Assembly: GCF_002723935.1 (NCBI RefSeq)
Contig: NZ_BEWM01000003.1
Coordinates: forward strand, 1-64,000
DNA from: Gluconobacter cerinus
GTDB lineage: Bacteria > Pseudomonadota > Alphaproteobacteria > Acetobacterales > Acetobacteraceae
Length of the DNA stretch: 64,000 nucleotides
Direction of reading: 5' to 3'
Shown piece by piece: positions 8,788 to 17,451 of this stretch; position 1 is the stretch's first letter; every line of letters starts with the position of its first letter. A program made the position numbers and the translations under genes. The notes beneath the pieces were generated by a model. That model was not told where the DNA came from, did no database searches, and saw only the letters and a list, made by a program, of their open reading frames with translations.

Positions 8788-10095
8788 ATGAAGCTTTCTT
8801 TCCGCGCTGCCCTCAGCGCTGCCACACTCCTGTCTCTCGCGGCCTGCGCCGAACCTGCCCAGACTGCAAAGCCTGCAGGTGTGGCAGAGGTGGATCGTGC
8901 TCTAGGTGATGGTGGGGTCAGCGATTTTTACACACCGCCCGCTCAGGTGCCGGCAACGGTGGGTCAGATGATCCGCACGCAGCCTATTACCGATCGTCCG
9001 CTGCCGGAAAATGCAGGCCAGGCCGTGCGGACGCTTTACACGTCCATCAGTGGGGTGAATGCTCCTGATCCCGTCACGGTTTCCGGTCAGATCATCTTTC
9101 CCAAGGGTACGCCCCCTAAAGGTGGCTGGCCTGTTGTGGCATGGGAACACGGCACAACAGGGATTGCGGATATCTGCGCCCCGTCCTGGCGGGGATATCT
9201 CTCCCGGGATCGTGCCTATCTGGATCATTGGCTGAAGGCGGGCTTTGCCGTTGTGGCCAGTGATTATCAAGGACTGGGAACACCGGGCCCGCATCCGTAT
9301 CTGATGTACCGGCCGGAAGGTTACAGCGTTCTGAACGGGTTGCGCGCCGCTCTGGCTCAGTACAAGGGCACGCTTCAGAACCGTATCATTCTTGTTGGTC
9401 AGTCGCAGGGCGGTGGCGCTGCGTTGGGTACGGCCTGGCTTTCACCGCAATATGCACCGGATCTGCATGTCCTTGGAACGGTTGCAACAGGCGTCGTAAC
9501 GCAATTTAAGCTGCCGGATCATCCCAAGCATGAGCCGCTTCCACGCCTGAATGTCGAACCACCGCACATGGCTGCGGCTTTTGGTATCCTGACGATTGAG
9601 GGGGCGCGGAAGAGCCTGCATCCTGAGGTGGATGTCCGTGCGAACATGACGGATAAGGGCAAGGATCTGTCTCATCAGGCTCGTCAGACCTGCCTTGGCG
9701 ATCTGTTCCGGTACACGGAGGCGCATGACATCACCGAAGACAATGCGTACGCAGGTGATACATCCAGGCTTGAAGCTGACTTTCAGGACGCATTCACCAT
9801 CCCGGATGCGCACATGACGATGCCGGTTTTCGTGGGTACAGGCCTCGCCGATAATGAGGCTGGTGTGGCCCAGCAGTACAACGCTGTGGCGGCCATGTGT
9901 GACGCAGGCACGAACGTAACGTGGAAGACCTATTCCGGTCTGACTCACAACGGGGCAGTGAACGGCTCTGCGGCTGATTCTGTTCCGTTTGCGCTGGCGC
10001 TGCTGAAAGGCCATCATCCGAAAGGAAACTGTGCAACGATCAAGCCCGTTTCCGAAGTGGAGAAGGCATTGCCGGGAATTCGCTGGAACAACTGA
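8788..10095 (+). CDS. Secretory lipase-family alpha/beta hydrolase, lipoprotein
   Basis: A 435-residue protein. The leader MKLSFRAALSAATLLSLAAC is a lipoprotein signal with lipobox SLAAC. The core is an alpha/beta hydrolase resembling the secretory lipase (LIP) family: VVAWEHGTTGIADICAPS near the oxyanion region, nucleophile elbow GQSQGG (about residue 200), a likely acid in VFVGTGLADNEAG and a catalytic His in the C-terminal SGLTHNGAVN. It probably hydrolyses esters in the periplasm or at the surface. The ATG at 8788 has CTGGAG six bases upstream; the open frame reaching back into ggt lacks a leader and is rejected. cutC follows 44 bp downstream. Confidence 0.87.
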   Translation: MKLSFRAALSAATLLSLAACAEPAQTAKPAGVAEVDRALGDGGVSDFYTPPAQVPATVGQMIRTQPITDRPLPENAGQAVRTLYTSISGVNAPDPVTVSGQIIFPKGTPPKGGWPVVAWEHGTTGIADICAPSWRGYLSRDRAYLDHWLKAGFAVVASDYQGLGTPGPHPYLMYRPEGYSVLNGLRAALAQYKGTLQNRIILVGQSQGGGAALGTAWLSPQYAPDLHVLGTVATGVVTQFKLPDHPKHEPLPRLNVEPPHMAAAFGILTIEGARKSLHPEVDVRANMTDKGKDLSHQARQTCLGDLFRYTEAHDITEDNAYAGDTSRLEADFQDAFTIPDAHMTMPVFVGTGLADNEAGVAQQYNAVAAMCDAGTNVTWKTYSGLTHNGAVNGSAADSVPFALALLKGHHPKGNCATIKPVSEVEKALPGIRWNN

Positions 10096-10139
10096 GTTCT
10101 GTCGGCCTGTGCGTTCTCCTGTCTGGGAAAGGAACGTTT

Positions 10140-10874
10140 ATGCCGACGCTTGAAATCTGTGTTGAAGATGCCGTTGGGTTACAGACAGCCCAGCGGCCCG
10201 GCGTCTCGCGGATTGAACTGTGTTCTGCTCTGGCGCTAGGGGGCCTGACCCCTTCCGCAGGGCTGATGCACCTTGCTGCAAAATCGACGGTTCCAGTTTA
10301 CGCCATGATCCGCCCCCGAGAGGGCGGCTTTGTGTTTGCCGAAGCGGAAATTGATCAGATGCTGGCTGACATTGATGCCGCCCGTGCAGCAGGGCTGGCT
10401 GGTGTAGTTCTCGGAGCGTCTCTGGACGATCACACGCTTGATATCGCGACTCTGAAGCGTTTGTCTGAGGCCGCCGGGTCAATGGGGCGCACGCTTCATC
10501 GCGTCTTTGATCTCACGCCTAACCCACTCATGGCCGTGGATCAGGCGGTTGAGTTGGGTTTTGAAAGAATACTGACGTCCGGGCAGGCAATTAGCGCCCC
10601 CAAGGGACATTCTGTTCTGAAGAATATTGTGCATCATGCCGCCGGGCGTATCGAAATCATGGCGGGAAGTGGTGTGCGTGTCGGAAACGCGCGTGATCTT
10701 CTGCGCGACACAGGTGTCACCAGTCTTCATGCCTCCTGCCGGGGGCCATCTGTCGGGCAGGCCTGTCGCGTCTGGGACCTGGGATTTGGGCGACTGGCAT
10801 CTCGAACCAGTGGTCGGATTATCGACCAGATGCTGGCTATTTTGGCTGAAGAAACAGCATCGGCAGATGCTTGA
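10140..10874 (+). CDS. cutC: CutC-family copper homeostasis protein
   Basis: A 244-residue TIM-barrel cytoplasmic protein. The whole length matches CutC: EICVEDAVGLQTAQRPGVSR then IELCSALALGGLTPS, the VPVYAMIRPREGGF strand, FDLTPNPLMAVDQAVELGFERI, and IEIMAGSGVRVGNARDLL. CutC is linked to copper tolerance, though its biochemical role is unsettled. GAAAGG lies just upstream of the ATG, and the gene probably shares a transcript with the lipase gene. Its last 15 bases lie inside a 396-bp tandem duplication, so a second copy of the cutC tail lies at 11256-11270. Confidence 0.9.
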   Translation: MPTLEICVEDAVGLQTAQRPGVSRIELCSALALGGLTPSAGLMHLAAKSTVPVYAMIRPREGGFVFAEAEIDQMLADIDAARAAGLAGVVLGASLDDHTLDIATLKRLSEAAGSMGRTLHRVFDLTPNPLMAVDQAVELGFERILTSGQAISAPKGHSVLKNIVHHAAGRIEIMAGSGVRVGNARDLLRDTGVTSLHASCRGPSVGQACRVWDLGFGRLASRTSGRIIDQMLAILAEETASADA

Positions 10875-10923
10875 AGAAGAGTGATCCTAGACGTCACTCA
10901 GCGGTTCTCATGAAAACCGCAAT

Positions 10924-10956
10924 GACGCTAATGGATTATAGTAATCCGTTAGCGTC
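10924..10956. terminator. Hairpin between convergent genes (copy 1)
   Basis: GACGCTAATGGATTA / TAATCCGTTAGCGTC pairs over 15 positions with one G-U and a three-base TAG loop. It sits between cutC and the helicase 3' copy, where a bidirectional terminator is expected. No long T-run follows on either strand, so the terminator call is moderate. The same hairpin recurs at 11320-11352. Confidence 0.55.
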
Positions 10957-10982
10957 GAAGAAAACCGAAAGCCAAATTAGCT

Positions 10983-11254
10983 TCAGGCTCTCTTGGCGGC
11001 CTCACGTGCGGCAAGCTTTTCTTCTTCAGTCCAGACTTTTCGCTCTCGCTTGACTTGTGGTTTGACCTGCTTGACCGGGCCACCCCCTAAGACGGGAGCG
11101 CGCATGGTGGAGTGCCGTGCGGTTTCTGAGTGCCATGGATGGTCGGTGTGAACCGTCAATGTACGACCGATTTCTCGTTCCACATCGTGCAGCCACGCAC
11201 GTTGTTCGGCATCGCACAGGGTGATGGCGAAACCACTGCGCCCGGCGCGCCCGG
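10983..11254 (-). pseudogene. Duplicated 3' fragment of the RhlE-type helicase gene
   Basis: The second copy of the C-terminal ~90 codons of the helicase encoded at 11379-12665, created by the 396-bp tandem duplication. It includes CDAEQRAWLHDVEREIGRTL, the linker TDHPWHSETARHSTMRAPVL, and the basic tail ending KLAAREAAKRA. It has no helicase core and no start region of its own; an internal ATG could give at most 66 residues. It is a remnant, not a functional gene. Confidence 0.85.
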
Positions 11255-11255
11255 T

Positions 11256-11651
11256 TCGGCAGATGCTTGAAGAAGAGTGATCCTAGACGTCACTCAGCGG
11301 TTCTCATGAAAACCGCAATGACGCTAATGGATTATAGTAATCCGTTAGCGTCGAAGAAAACCGAAAGCCAAATTAGCTTCAGGCTCTCTTGGCGGCCTCA
11401 CGTGCGGCAAGCTTTTCTTCTTCAGTCCAGACTTTTCGCTCTCGCTTGACTTGTGGTTTGACCTGCTTGACCGGGCCACCCCCTAAGACGGGAGCGCGCA
11501 TGGTGGAGTGCCGTGCGGTTTCTGAGTGCCATGGATGGTCGGTGTGAACCGTCAATGTACGACCGATTTCTCGTTCCACATCGTGCAGCCACGCACGTTG
11601 TTCGGCATCGCACAGGGTGATGGCGAAACCACTGCGCCCGGCGCGCCCGGT
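11256..11651. repeat. Tandem duplication, copy 2 (396 bp)
   Basis: Identical by eye to 10860-11255. Here the helicase portion is continuous with the full-length gene, while the beginning carries an orphan copy of the 15-base cutC tail (11256-11270). Confidence 0.93.
11320..11352. terminator. Hairpin downstream of full-length helicase (copy 2)
   Basis: Second copy of the 15-bp near-perfect hairpin at 10924-10956. It lies 27 bp beyond the helicase stop codon and may terminate that transcript. Confidence 0.55.
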
Positions 11652-12665
11652 GCGGCCGATGCGATGGACATAGCTTTCAGGCAGACTTGGAAGATCGTGG
11701 TTGAAAACATGTGTGACGGTGTCAACGTCGATGCCACGGGCGGCGATATCCGTGGCAACGAGGACTTGTACGGTTCCGTCACGGAATGCGCTGAGTGCGC
11801 GTTCCCGCTGGCCCTGGGACCTGTTGCCGTGCAAGGCTTCTGCGGTGATCCCGGCCTCGGTCAGGAAAGCACAGACCTCATTGGCAATATTCTTTTGAAG
11901 TGTGAAAACGACGGCCTGACCGACATCCTGTGTTTCAAGCTGGGCTAGGAGAGCCGTTTTTTTGTGAGCTGCATCCATAAACATCACGGATTGCTCAATG
12001 CGGTCCACGGTGGTTGATGGAGGAGCAATTTCGACTTTTACCGGATCATTGAGAAGGCTCTCAACCAATGCCGCGATAGATTTCGGCATCGTGGCCGAAA
12101 ACAGAACGGTATGCCGATCTTTCGGTAGTGTTGCGACGATACGCTCAATCGGTTTTGCGAAGCCCATATCCAGCATCTGATCGGCCTCATCAAGTACAAG
12201 CGCTTCAAGCTGCGATAGATCGCATAAGCCTTGCTCGATAAGATCCAGAAGCCGCCCTGGGGCGGCGACAATAATGTCCACGCCATTCTCAAGTGCATTC
12301 ACCTGATGAAACTGGCTGACACCGCCGAAAATCGTCGTCACGCGAAGATTCAGATGACGACCAAAGCTCTCAAAGCCATCCGCAATCTGGGAGACAAGCT
12401 CGCGTGTCGGTGCGAGCACGAGGACGCGTGCGCCACCCTTTGGTGCTGTGCGAGGATCAGCCGCGAGGCGGTGCAACAGTGGAAGAGCGAAAGATGCTGT
12501 CTTCCCTGTACCAGTCTGCGCCATACCCAATAGGTCACGGCCCTCCAGCAGCATGGGAATTGACTGTGCCTGGATAGGGGTAGGTGTGACATATCCTTCT
12601 TCAGCCAGAGCGCTCAGAAGAGTGGGCGCCAAGCAAAGATCGGCGAAAGTCATGGACATGGACAC
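11379..12665 (-). CDS. DEAD-box RNA helicase, RhlE type
   Basis: A 428-residue ATP-dependent RNA helicase, cytoplasmic, likely in ribosome assembly or RNA turnover. All core motifs are visible: Q motif PTPIQ, Walker A AQTGTGKT, APTRELVSQIAD, DEAD (LVLDEADQMLD), SAT, and motif VI HRIGRTGRAGR. A short basic tail follows. The GTG at 12665 has GGAGG six bases upstream, a better fit than the ATGs at 12659 or 12653. It is a paralogue of the helicase at 19670-20986, sharing the post-core block around CDAEQRAWL, TDHP and STMR. Its 3' end has been tandemly duplicated downstream. Confidence 0.93.
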   Translation of the reverse strand: MSMSMTFADLCLAPTLLSALAEEGYVTPTPIQAQSIPMLLEGRDLLGMAQTGTGKTASFALPLLHRLAADPRTAPKGGARVLVLAPTRELVSQIADGFESFGRHLNLRVTTIFGGVSQFHQVNALENGVDIIVAAPGRLLDLIEQGLCDLSQLEALVLDEADQMLDMGFAKPIERIVATLPKDRHTVLFSATMPKSIAALVESLLNDPVKVEIAPPSTTVDRIEQSVMFMDAAHKKTALLAQLETQDVGQAVVFTLQKNIANEVCAFLTEAGITAEALHGNRSQGQRERALSAFRDGTVQVLVATDIAARGIDVDTVTHVFNHDLPSLPESYVHRIGRTGRAGRSGFAITLCDAEQRAWLHDVEREIGRTLTVHTDHPWHSETARHSTMRAPVLGGGPVKQVKPQVKRERKVWTEEEKLAAREAAKRA

Positions 12666-12838
12666 GCGGCGCCTCCGGCGCTCAATAATGCTGCGCCTGG
12701 TTGGGCTTCGCTGTTTCAGAACGCGGAGTTCTACGGGTGATGCCGGCCTGGGTCAACGCGCTACAGCGGCTCTTTTATCTCCGTGGAAGCATCGAATTTC
12801 CAGTCATCCTTACGACTGCATTCATCCATGATCATAAT

Positions 12839-13276
12839 TTATGATTTGGCGACATCACGCATCGCAACCACCAGGTTCATATGAGAGGCCAGAAGTCGCT
12901 GGGGAAGCGTGGGGAGATAAATGCGGATGGCTTCCAGTCTTTTGGACTCTGGTAGAGTAGCAAAAGGTGGACGCGAGCCTTCGCCATCGCTGCCCGCATC
13001 GTAGCTCTTAGCGATCGCATTAATGAGGGAGGCAGGCACGGAAGCCAGTAGTGTCCTTTGGGCAGGACTTAAAACTTTGTCCCGAAGAGGGCCAGATAGA
13101 GTTCGAATTTCAGAAACTTTTGGAGGTTCGTAAGGCTTCAACTGAGACAGTGGGAATTCAACTTCCACACCATTGCTTTGCATCACGTAGCCAGTGGAAC
13201 CTTCAATATCCACAAGCTTGCCATCATGGGCGCCTTTGAGGTCTGAAACATGATCGCCGATTGATAACTGTGCCAT
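12839..13276 (-). CDS. Conserved-looking hypothetical protein
   Basis: A 145-residue soluble protein that I do not recognise. The first ~50 residues (MAQLSIGDHVSDLKGAHDGK, then LVDIEGSTGYVMQSNGVEVE) are beta-rich and resemble a small SH3- or PRC-barrel-like module, which is only an impression. The rest is helical with a Leu/Arg-rich C-terminus (RLEAIRIYLPTLPQRLLASH). The ATG at 13276 is preceded by TGGGAA at good spacing, and the upstream ATG at 13303 has none. It lies upstream of, and co-oriented with, the helicase gene (173 bp gap). No signal peptide. Confidence 0.65.
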   Translation of the reverse strand: MAQLSIGDHVSDLKGAHDGKLVDIEGSTGYVMQSNGVEVEFPLSQLKPYEPPKVSEIRTLSGPLRDKVLSPAQRTLLASVPASLINAIAKSYDAGSDGEGSRPPFATLPESKRLEAIRIYLPTLPQRLLASHMNLVVAMRDVAKS

Positions 13277-13556
13277 GGTTAATTTCCCAGTAAGATGCGT
13301 CATAGGGGGCCATGAAATGCCTGACCGTCAAGCAGGCAACACCACCCGAGGCGCGTTTCTTCCTCTGGCATCGGGATCGATCTCTGTTAGTTTCTGAGTG
13401 CCTCCCTTAGGGGGATATTTCTGGCAGTCAGCAGTGCCGGTATGACACGCTCATTTCCCAAGGCCCATGCACTCGATATGTTTGTGATTCATAATTTATA
13501 AAAATAATAATCGTTTGTTCTTTAGTAATTAAAAAATGAGATTTTATACAAAACAA

Positions 13557-16500
13557 TTACAAGCCGAACTGCTGGAAGATTTTATGGCGATAGAGAGCTT
13601 GCTTCTCAAGCCGCTCTTGCGAAAAAGGTAATCGCTTTGCAAAAAGCTCATGCATAAAATTTATTTCTTCGAGATGAGTAGCCTGATTTAACATATGTGT
13701 CGAAGATGATTGATGTCGTCTATGGATGTTCATGGCATCGCTGACATAAACAACGCCAACGTCAGGGCTATCGAGCAACTCAAGATAGACTCTCCAGTCA
13801 CCAGCCACTTTCAAGGTTTTCAAATCTTTTTTGCACGTTTTGAGCGCCGCTTGCATGGCCGTTCGTTGGAAAATTGCGCCGCTGACATTGAGAACCAGAT
13901 TGCGCTCAGACAGGCATGTTTGCAGAAAATCCCGCCCGCTGAATTGGCCATCATGCTCAAGAAGATTTCCAGCCGCCTCTACACAGTATGGCTGATAGGA
14001 GGCGAAGAGAGGCGCGCCGCTCTCATCTATTGAGCGGCTATCGCAGAACGCCATGACCGCGTTCGGACACTGGTGCACAGCGTGAACAAGCTTTTCCAGA
14101 AAATGAGGATCGCAAAGGTCATCTGCTTCCGCAATCCAAACCCATTCGCCCTGTGCCTGCTTGAGTGCTTTCTGCCATTGAGCAAAGACGGACCCGGACG
14201 GCTGTCTTCCTTTGATAATACGAACGTCACGCCCCCATTCGGCGGCAGCGCCCATGGCGACTTCGATACTGTTATCCTCGGATGCATCATCAAGGACGAT
14301 AATTTCCAGGACTGGGAATGTCTGCGTGAAAATAGAGACGAGCCGGGCTTCTAAATAACGCGCATAATTATACGACGGTACCACGACGGAAATTGACGGA
14401 ATTTTTGGTGCGGCCAAGCGCAGGAGTTGCTGGGCATAGGGGCGGAAAAGAAACGATTTTCCAAGTTTGCGTGCGGCAGCCTGTCGGGTGTTTTGACCGC
14501 GAGCTTTTGACCACTCGGCAAGCTCCAGCGCCGCCAAACTCATGGCTCTCACATCTGCGAACGGAACGACCATATTGAAAGTCGTCGGATTGTTTTGAAG
14601 GCTTTTAAGTAACTCTGGAATGCCGCCATTATCGGCAAAAGATGTGCATGGCAGGCCTGATGCCAGAGCCTCAAGGACGACGGAAGGATAGGGGTCTTCG
14701 CGGGACGTCAAAGTAAAGACGTCCGAAGCAGACAGCCAGTCCGCAACGTTATGCACACGACCTGGCATATGGAAGGTGCCGCTTGCGCGGGCATGATCGA
14801 TTTCGGTTCTCAAACCATCCTGAAGAACCGGATCAATCGCGCCGACCCATACACAGTGTGCTTGCCCAGCGAGTTTCCGCCAGAGCTGGAGAAACAGGTC
14901 AAAGCCTTTCCGCATATCCGCGTAGCCAACGCCAATGACCAGCAGATCCTGAGCGTTAAGGCCCAACTGCGATCTGAGTGCTTCCCGGGAAGACCGGTTG
15001 AAGGTTGTCTGATCATACAGACCCTGCGGCAGGATCGTTGTGTGAGGGTGTTTCTCCAATCCCAGGCGTGCCGCACAGGAGTGTGCGGGGACGACAATTG
15101 ATTGTGCCGCCTCGCATGCGTCCCGCATGGCTTTCCGTAGATCTCGGCTTTGCAGGAGATGGGGGAGCTCATGAATGAGGAATGTGTAGGTGATTGCATT
15201 GTTATGCAGTGCAGGAGCAATGGCTGATGATGCCGCGCTGTTCAATATCGCACATTCAAAACCTTCTGCCCGCAACGTATTGAGGCGCGCCATCACGTCA
15301 CTGGAGGTGGGAGACAGGATTTCAACAGGAGCAACAGCCCTGTAGTCTTCCATCATTGCGCCGCCTTCGAGAAGCACGAAGCGGATATCAACACCGAAAG
15401 ATCGCCGGAATGTACGGCCTGTCTCCAGAAGGAGTTTTTGGGCTCCAGCCGGGAAGGCATCGTGGCCAATCAGCAGCAGGCGCACCTTATTTGAGGAGCT
15501 GTTAAAGCCGGTGCAGGCTCTGGCTGTTGCATTCAGATAGGCGCTGCCGAAGTGAACGTCAGGCTCCAGATAGGCACCTTCTGCCCATTCGTTCCATGCG
15601 TTAACGCAGACAATAGATTCCCCGAAAAAACGGTTTTTCTGCGCTGAATTGACGAGGCTATTGAGCCATTTCTCATAAAGCTCAGGAGTTGAGCCGTGCA
15701 TGACGAGACCGTTGCCCTGACGTCGTGCGTCATTATCCCATGAAGGTGCCGCTGTGCGGATAAGGGGAAAAGACGGACTTGGCTGTCGGAGCGCATTTTC
15801 TACAATATCGGCGTAATCGTAGATCTGCCCTCTGAAGTCTTCGTCAAGAATTTGAACGTTTTCATTGATGAGGCGGCAGTCGGAAACAACTTTGTGGGGA
15901 GGAAATTCGATAGCTCCTTCAACACCAAAGGAATGAGGGTCTTCATCTCCAAAGGCCTGCCCCATAATAAAGATAGGGTTAATGCCGTGCCTCTCCCGAA
16001 AGAGTTCACGCCAGCGCGCAAAGGCTTGGCGTGCATTAGGAATGGTTCCAGGGCGATACACCATGAGGAGAGGGCGATCCCCAATCCTGATATATCGGGG
16101 ATCGTGCATATGTCTGGAGAAGCAGTCTACGAGAGCGATGTCATCCGCATCTCTGTAATGCTGGGCAATCAGAATATCATCTTCTGACCCGTCCCAGCGG
16201 CGGCTCCAGTTCTCGTTGGCCCACATCAGGCAGAATGGAAGGTCAATCTGAGGGTTGGCCAGAAGCATTTCCAGCGGCCCATCAAGCAGACGCTTTTGAT
16301 TGAACCAGTAAAAATAGAAGACAAAACCTTCAATTCCGGCGGCCTTGGCCATTCTGGCCTGACGGTCGAGAAGGTCTGGAGAATTCAGAGTGTAATGACC
16401 CAGGTCACGTGGAATGCGGGGTTGATAATGGTCTGCGAAGCGAGGGAGCGCGCGCGATGTGTTGGTCCACTCTGTAAAACCCTTTCCCCACCATTCATCG

Positions 16501-17300
16501 TTTTCTGCTGTGGCATGATATTGGGGCAAGTAATACGCAAGGACACGGGCGCGTCTGATTGCGCTCTGGGGAAGTGGGTTGAAATCCTCAAATGAAGGGC
16601 CTGGCGCGCTACGCCGCCGAACTTCCCGAAAGACGGTGACTTCATTCGCCGGGCATGAGGAATGAATTCCCGAACGGTTCTTGTTCTCAAGGTAGTGAAG
16701 AAGCGGATTACTTTCTGGGGCATGCCGTAGATAATTCTTCCGGTAGTAAACCGGATCAAAGCCTTCGAACGGCTGCCTGGCCTCACGAAAGCCCTGGATC
16801 ATGTAATGTTCCAGCGGGTCGAGACCGGCGGCGGCTACATCGGGGTAGGTTTTCAAATAGAAGGCTGGATCAAACTCAGCAATAGGTTTCAGTTTCTGTG
16901 TATGGCGGTTGAGCAGATAATGAGCGAGCGCCAGCATCCCTTGCGGAATGGCGTAAGTCTGAGTGTACCAGCCAGGATCAAACCAACCGATTGGTCGGCG
17001 GCCTTCTTTCTCGCCTTTTGTGACGTAATGTAAAAGTGGGTCTCCCAGAACATCCCGATTTTGGGCGACATACCAGTGAGGATCAAAAAACGGATTGGGT
17101 TTACGACCCTCTCTCCAGCCATGCTGGTGATAATGCCGAAGGGCTGCTGTTCCGAGGTTGTGGAGGTCCGGATTGCTCTTCAGATAATATGTTGCGTCAA
17201 ATACTCCCGAATACCCAAGAATTTGGAGCGCACTTGGTGCGAAGGCATCCGAGGCTGCAGAAACGGCTGGGCTGGATGAATCCGGGAGGGCGTGAAGCAT
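13557..17300 (-). CDS. Large multidomain glycosyltransferase (WbsX-like, GT4 and GT2 domains)
   Basis: A 1247-residue cytoplasmic protein, probably acting in surface polysaccharide synthesis. Order of parts: about 30-215, four imperfect repeats of the type FDP.YY...NPDV....DPL.HY...G..EGR.P; about 245-600, a WbsX/GH99-like domain (RVLAYYLPQYHATAENDEWW, GKGFTEWTN, FVFYFYWFNQKRLLDGPLE, LMWANENWSRRWDG); about 640-960, a GT4-type domain (MRKGFDLFLQLWRKLAG, SREDPYPSVVLEALASGLPC); about 985-1240, a GT2 domain (ISVVVPSYNYARYLEARLVS, LDDASEDNS, WIAEADD). Three catalytic modules in one chain suggest assembly of an oligosaccharide in successive steps. The gene is alone, divergent from metX. Confidence 0.85.
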   Translation of the reverse strand: MLHALPDSSSPAVSAASDAFAPSALQILGYSGVFDATYYLKSNPDLHNLGTAALRHYHQHGWREGRKPNPFFDPHWYVAQNRDVLGDPLLHYVTKGEKEGRRPIGWFDPGWYTQTYAIPQGMLALAHYLLNRHTQKLKPIAEFDPAFYLKTYPDVAAAGLDPLEHYMIQGFREARQPFEGFDPVYYRKNYLRHAPESNPLLHYLENKNRSGIHSSCPANEVTVFREVRRRSAPGPSFEDFNPLPQSAIRRARVLAYYLPQYHATAENDEWWGKGFTEWTNTSRALPRFADHYQPRIPRDLGHYTLNSPDLLDRQARMAKAAGIEGFVFYFYWFNQKRLLDGPLEMLLANPQIDLPFCLMWANENWSRRWDGSEDDILIAQHYRDADDIALVDCFSRHMHDPRYIRIGDRPLLMVYRPGTIPNARQAFARWRELFRERHGINPIFIMGQAFGDEDPHSFGVEGAIEFPPHKVVSDCRLINENVQILDEDFRGQIYDYADIVENALRQPSPSFPLIRTAAPSWDNDARRQGNGLVMHGSTPELYEKWLNSLVNSAQKNRFFGESIVCVNAWNEWAEGAYLEPDVHFGSAYLNATARACTGFNSSSNKVRLLLIGHDAFPAGAQKLLLETGRTFRRSFGVDIRFVLLEGGAMMEDYRAVAPVEILSPTSSDVMARLNTLRAEGFECAILNSAASSAIAPALHNNAITYTFLIHELPHLLQSRDLRKAMRDACEAAQSIVVPAHSCAARLGLEKHPHTTILPQGLYDQTTFNRSSREALRSQLGLNAQDLLVIGVGYADMRKGFDLFLQLWRKLAGQAHCVWVGAIDPVLQDGLRTEIDHARASGTFHMPGRVHNVADWLSASDVFTLTSREDPYPSVVLEALASGLPCTSFADNGGIPELLKSLQNNPTTFNMVVPFADVRAMSLAALELAEWSKARGQNTRQAAARKLGKSFLFRPYAQQLLRLAAPKIPSISVVVPSYNYARYLEARLVSIFTQTFPVLEIIVLDDASEDNSIEVAMGAAAEWGRDVRIIKGRQPSGSVFAQWQKALKQAQGEWVWIAEADDLCDPHFLEKLVHAVHQCPNAVMAFCDSRSIDESGAPLFASYQPYCVEAAGNLLEHDGQFSGRDFLQTCLSERNLVLNVSGAIFQRTAMQAALKTCKKDLKTLKVAGDWRVYLELLDSPDVGVVYVSDAMNIHRRHQSSSTHMLNQATHLEEINFMHELFAKRLPFSQERLEKQALYRHKIFQQFGL

Positions 17301-17451
17301 GAAACGGTTTTTTACTGTTTCTTAATGAATTTCAAGTGCGTTAATTTATCGTCAATAAGAAGGGTGATTTGCCGTGGGGTGCGGAGAATGTCATACCGTC
17401 GGCCCCGAAGGGCATCGACGCCCTCCCGTCGGCATCGGAGGTGGAAGACTG

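Larger units (their letters stand above)
10860..11255. repeat. Tandem duplication, copy 1 (396 bp)
   Basis: Identical by eye to 11256-11651. It contains the last 15 bases of cutC, the cutC/helicase intergenic hairpin (10924-10956) and about 270 bases of the 3' end of the helicase gene. The junction at 11255/11256 joins helicase sequence to the cutC tail at a short similarity (CGGCAGATGC in the cutC tail against CGGCCGATGC in the helicase). Confidence 0.93.

Noticed and set aside
17340-17451. GGTGATTTG in the metX leader, resembling the start of a SAM-II riboswitch
   Set aside because: The later conserved parts (the CUUGC-type loop and the GCUAAA box) are not visible and the expected pseudoknot pairing cannot be drawn. 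A covariance search would be decisive.
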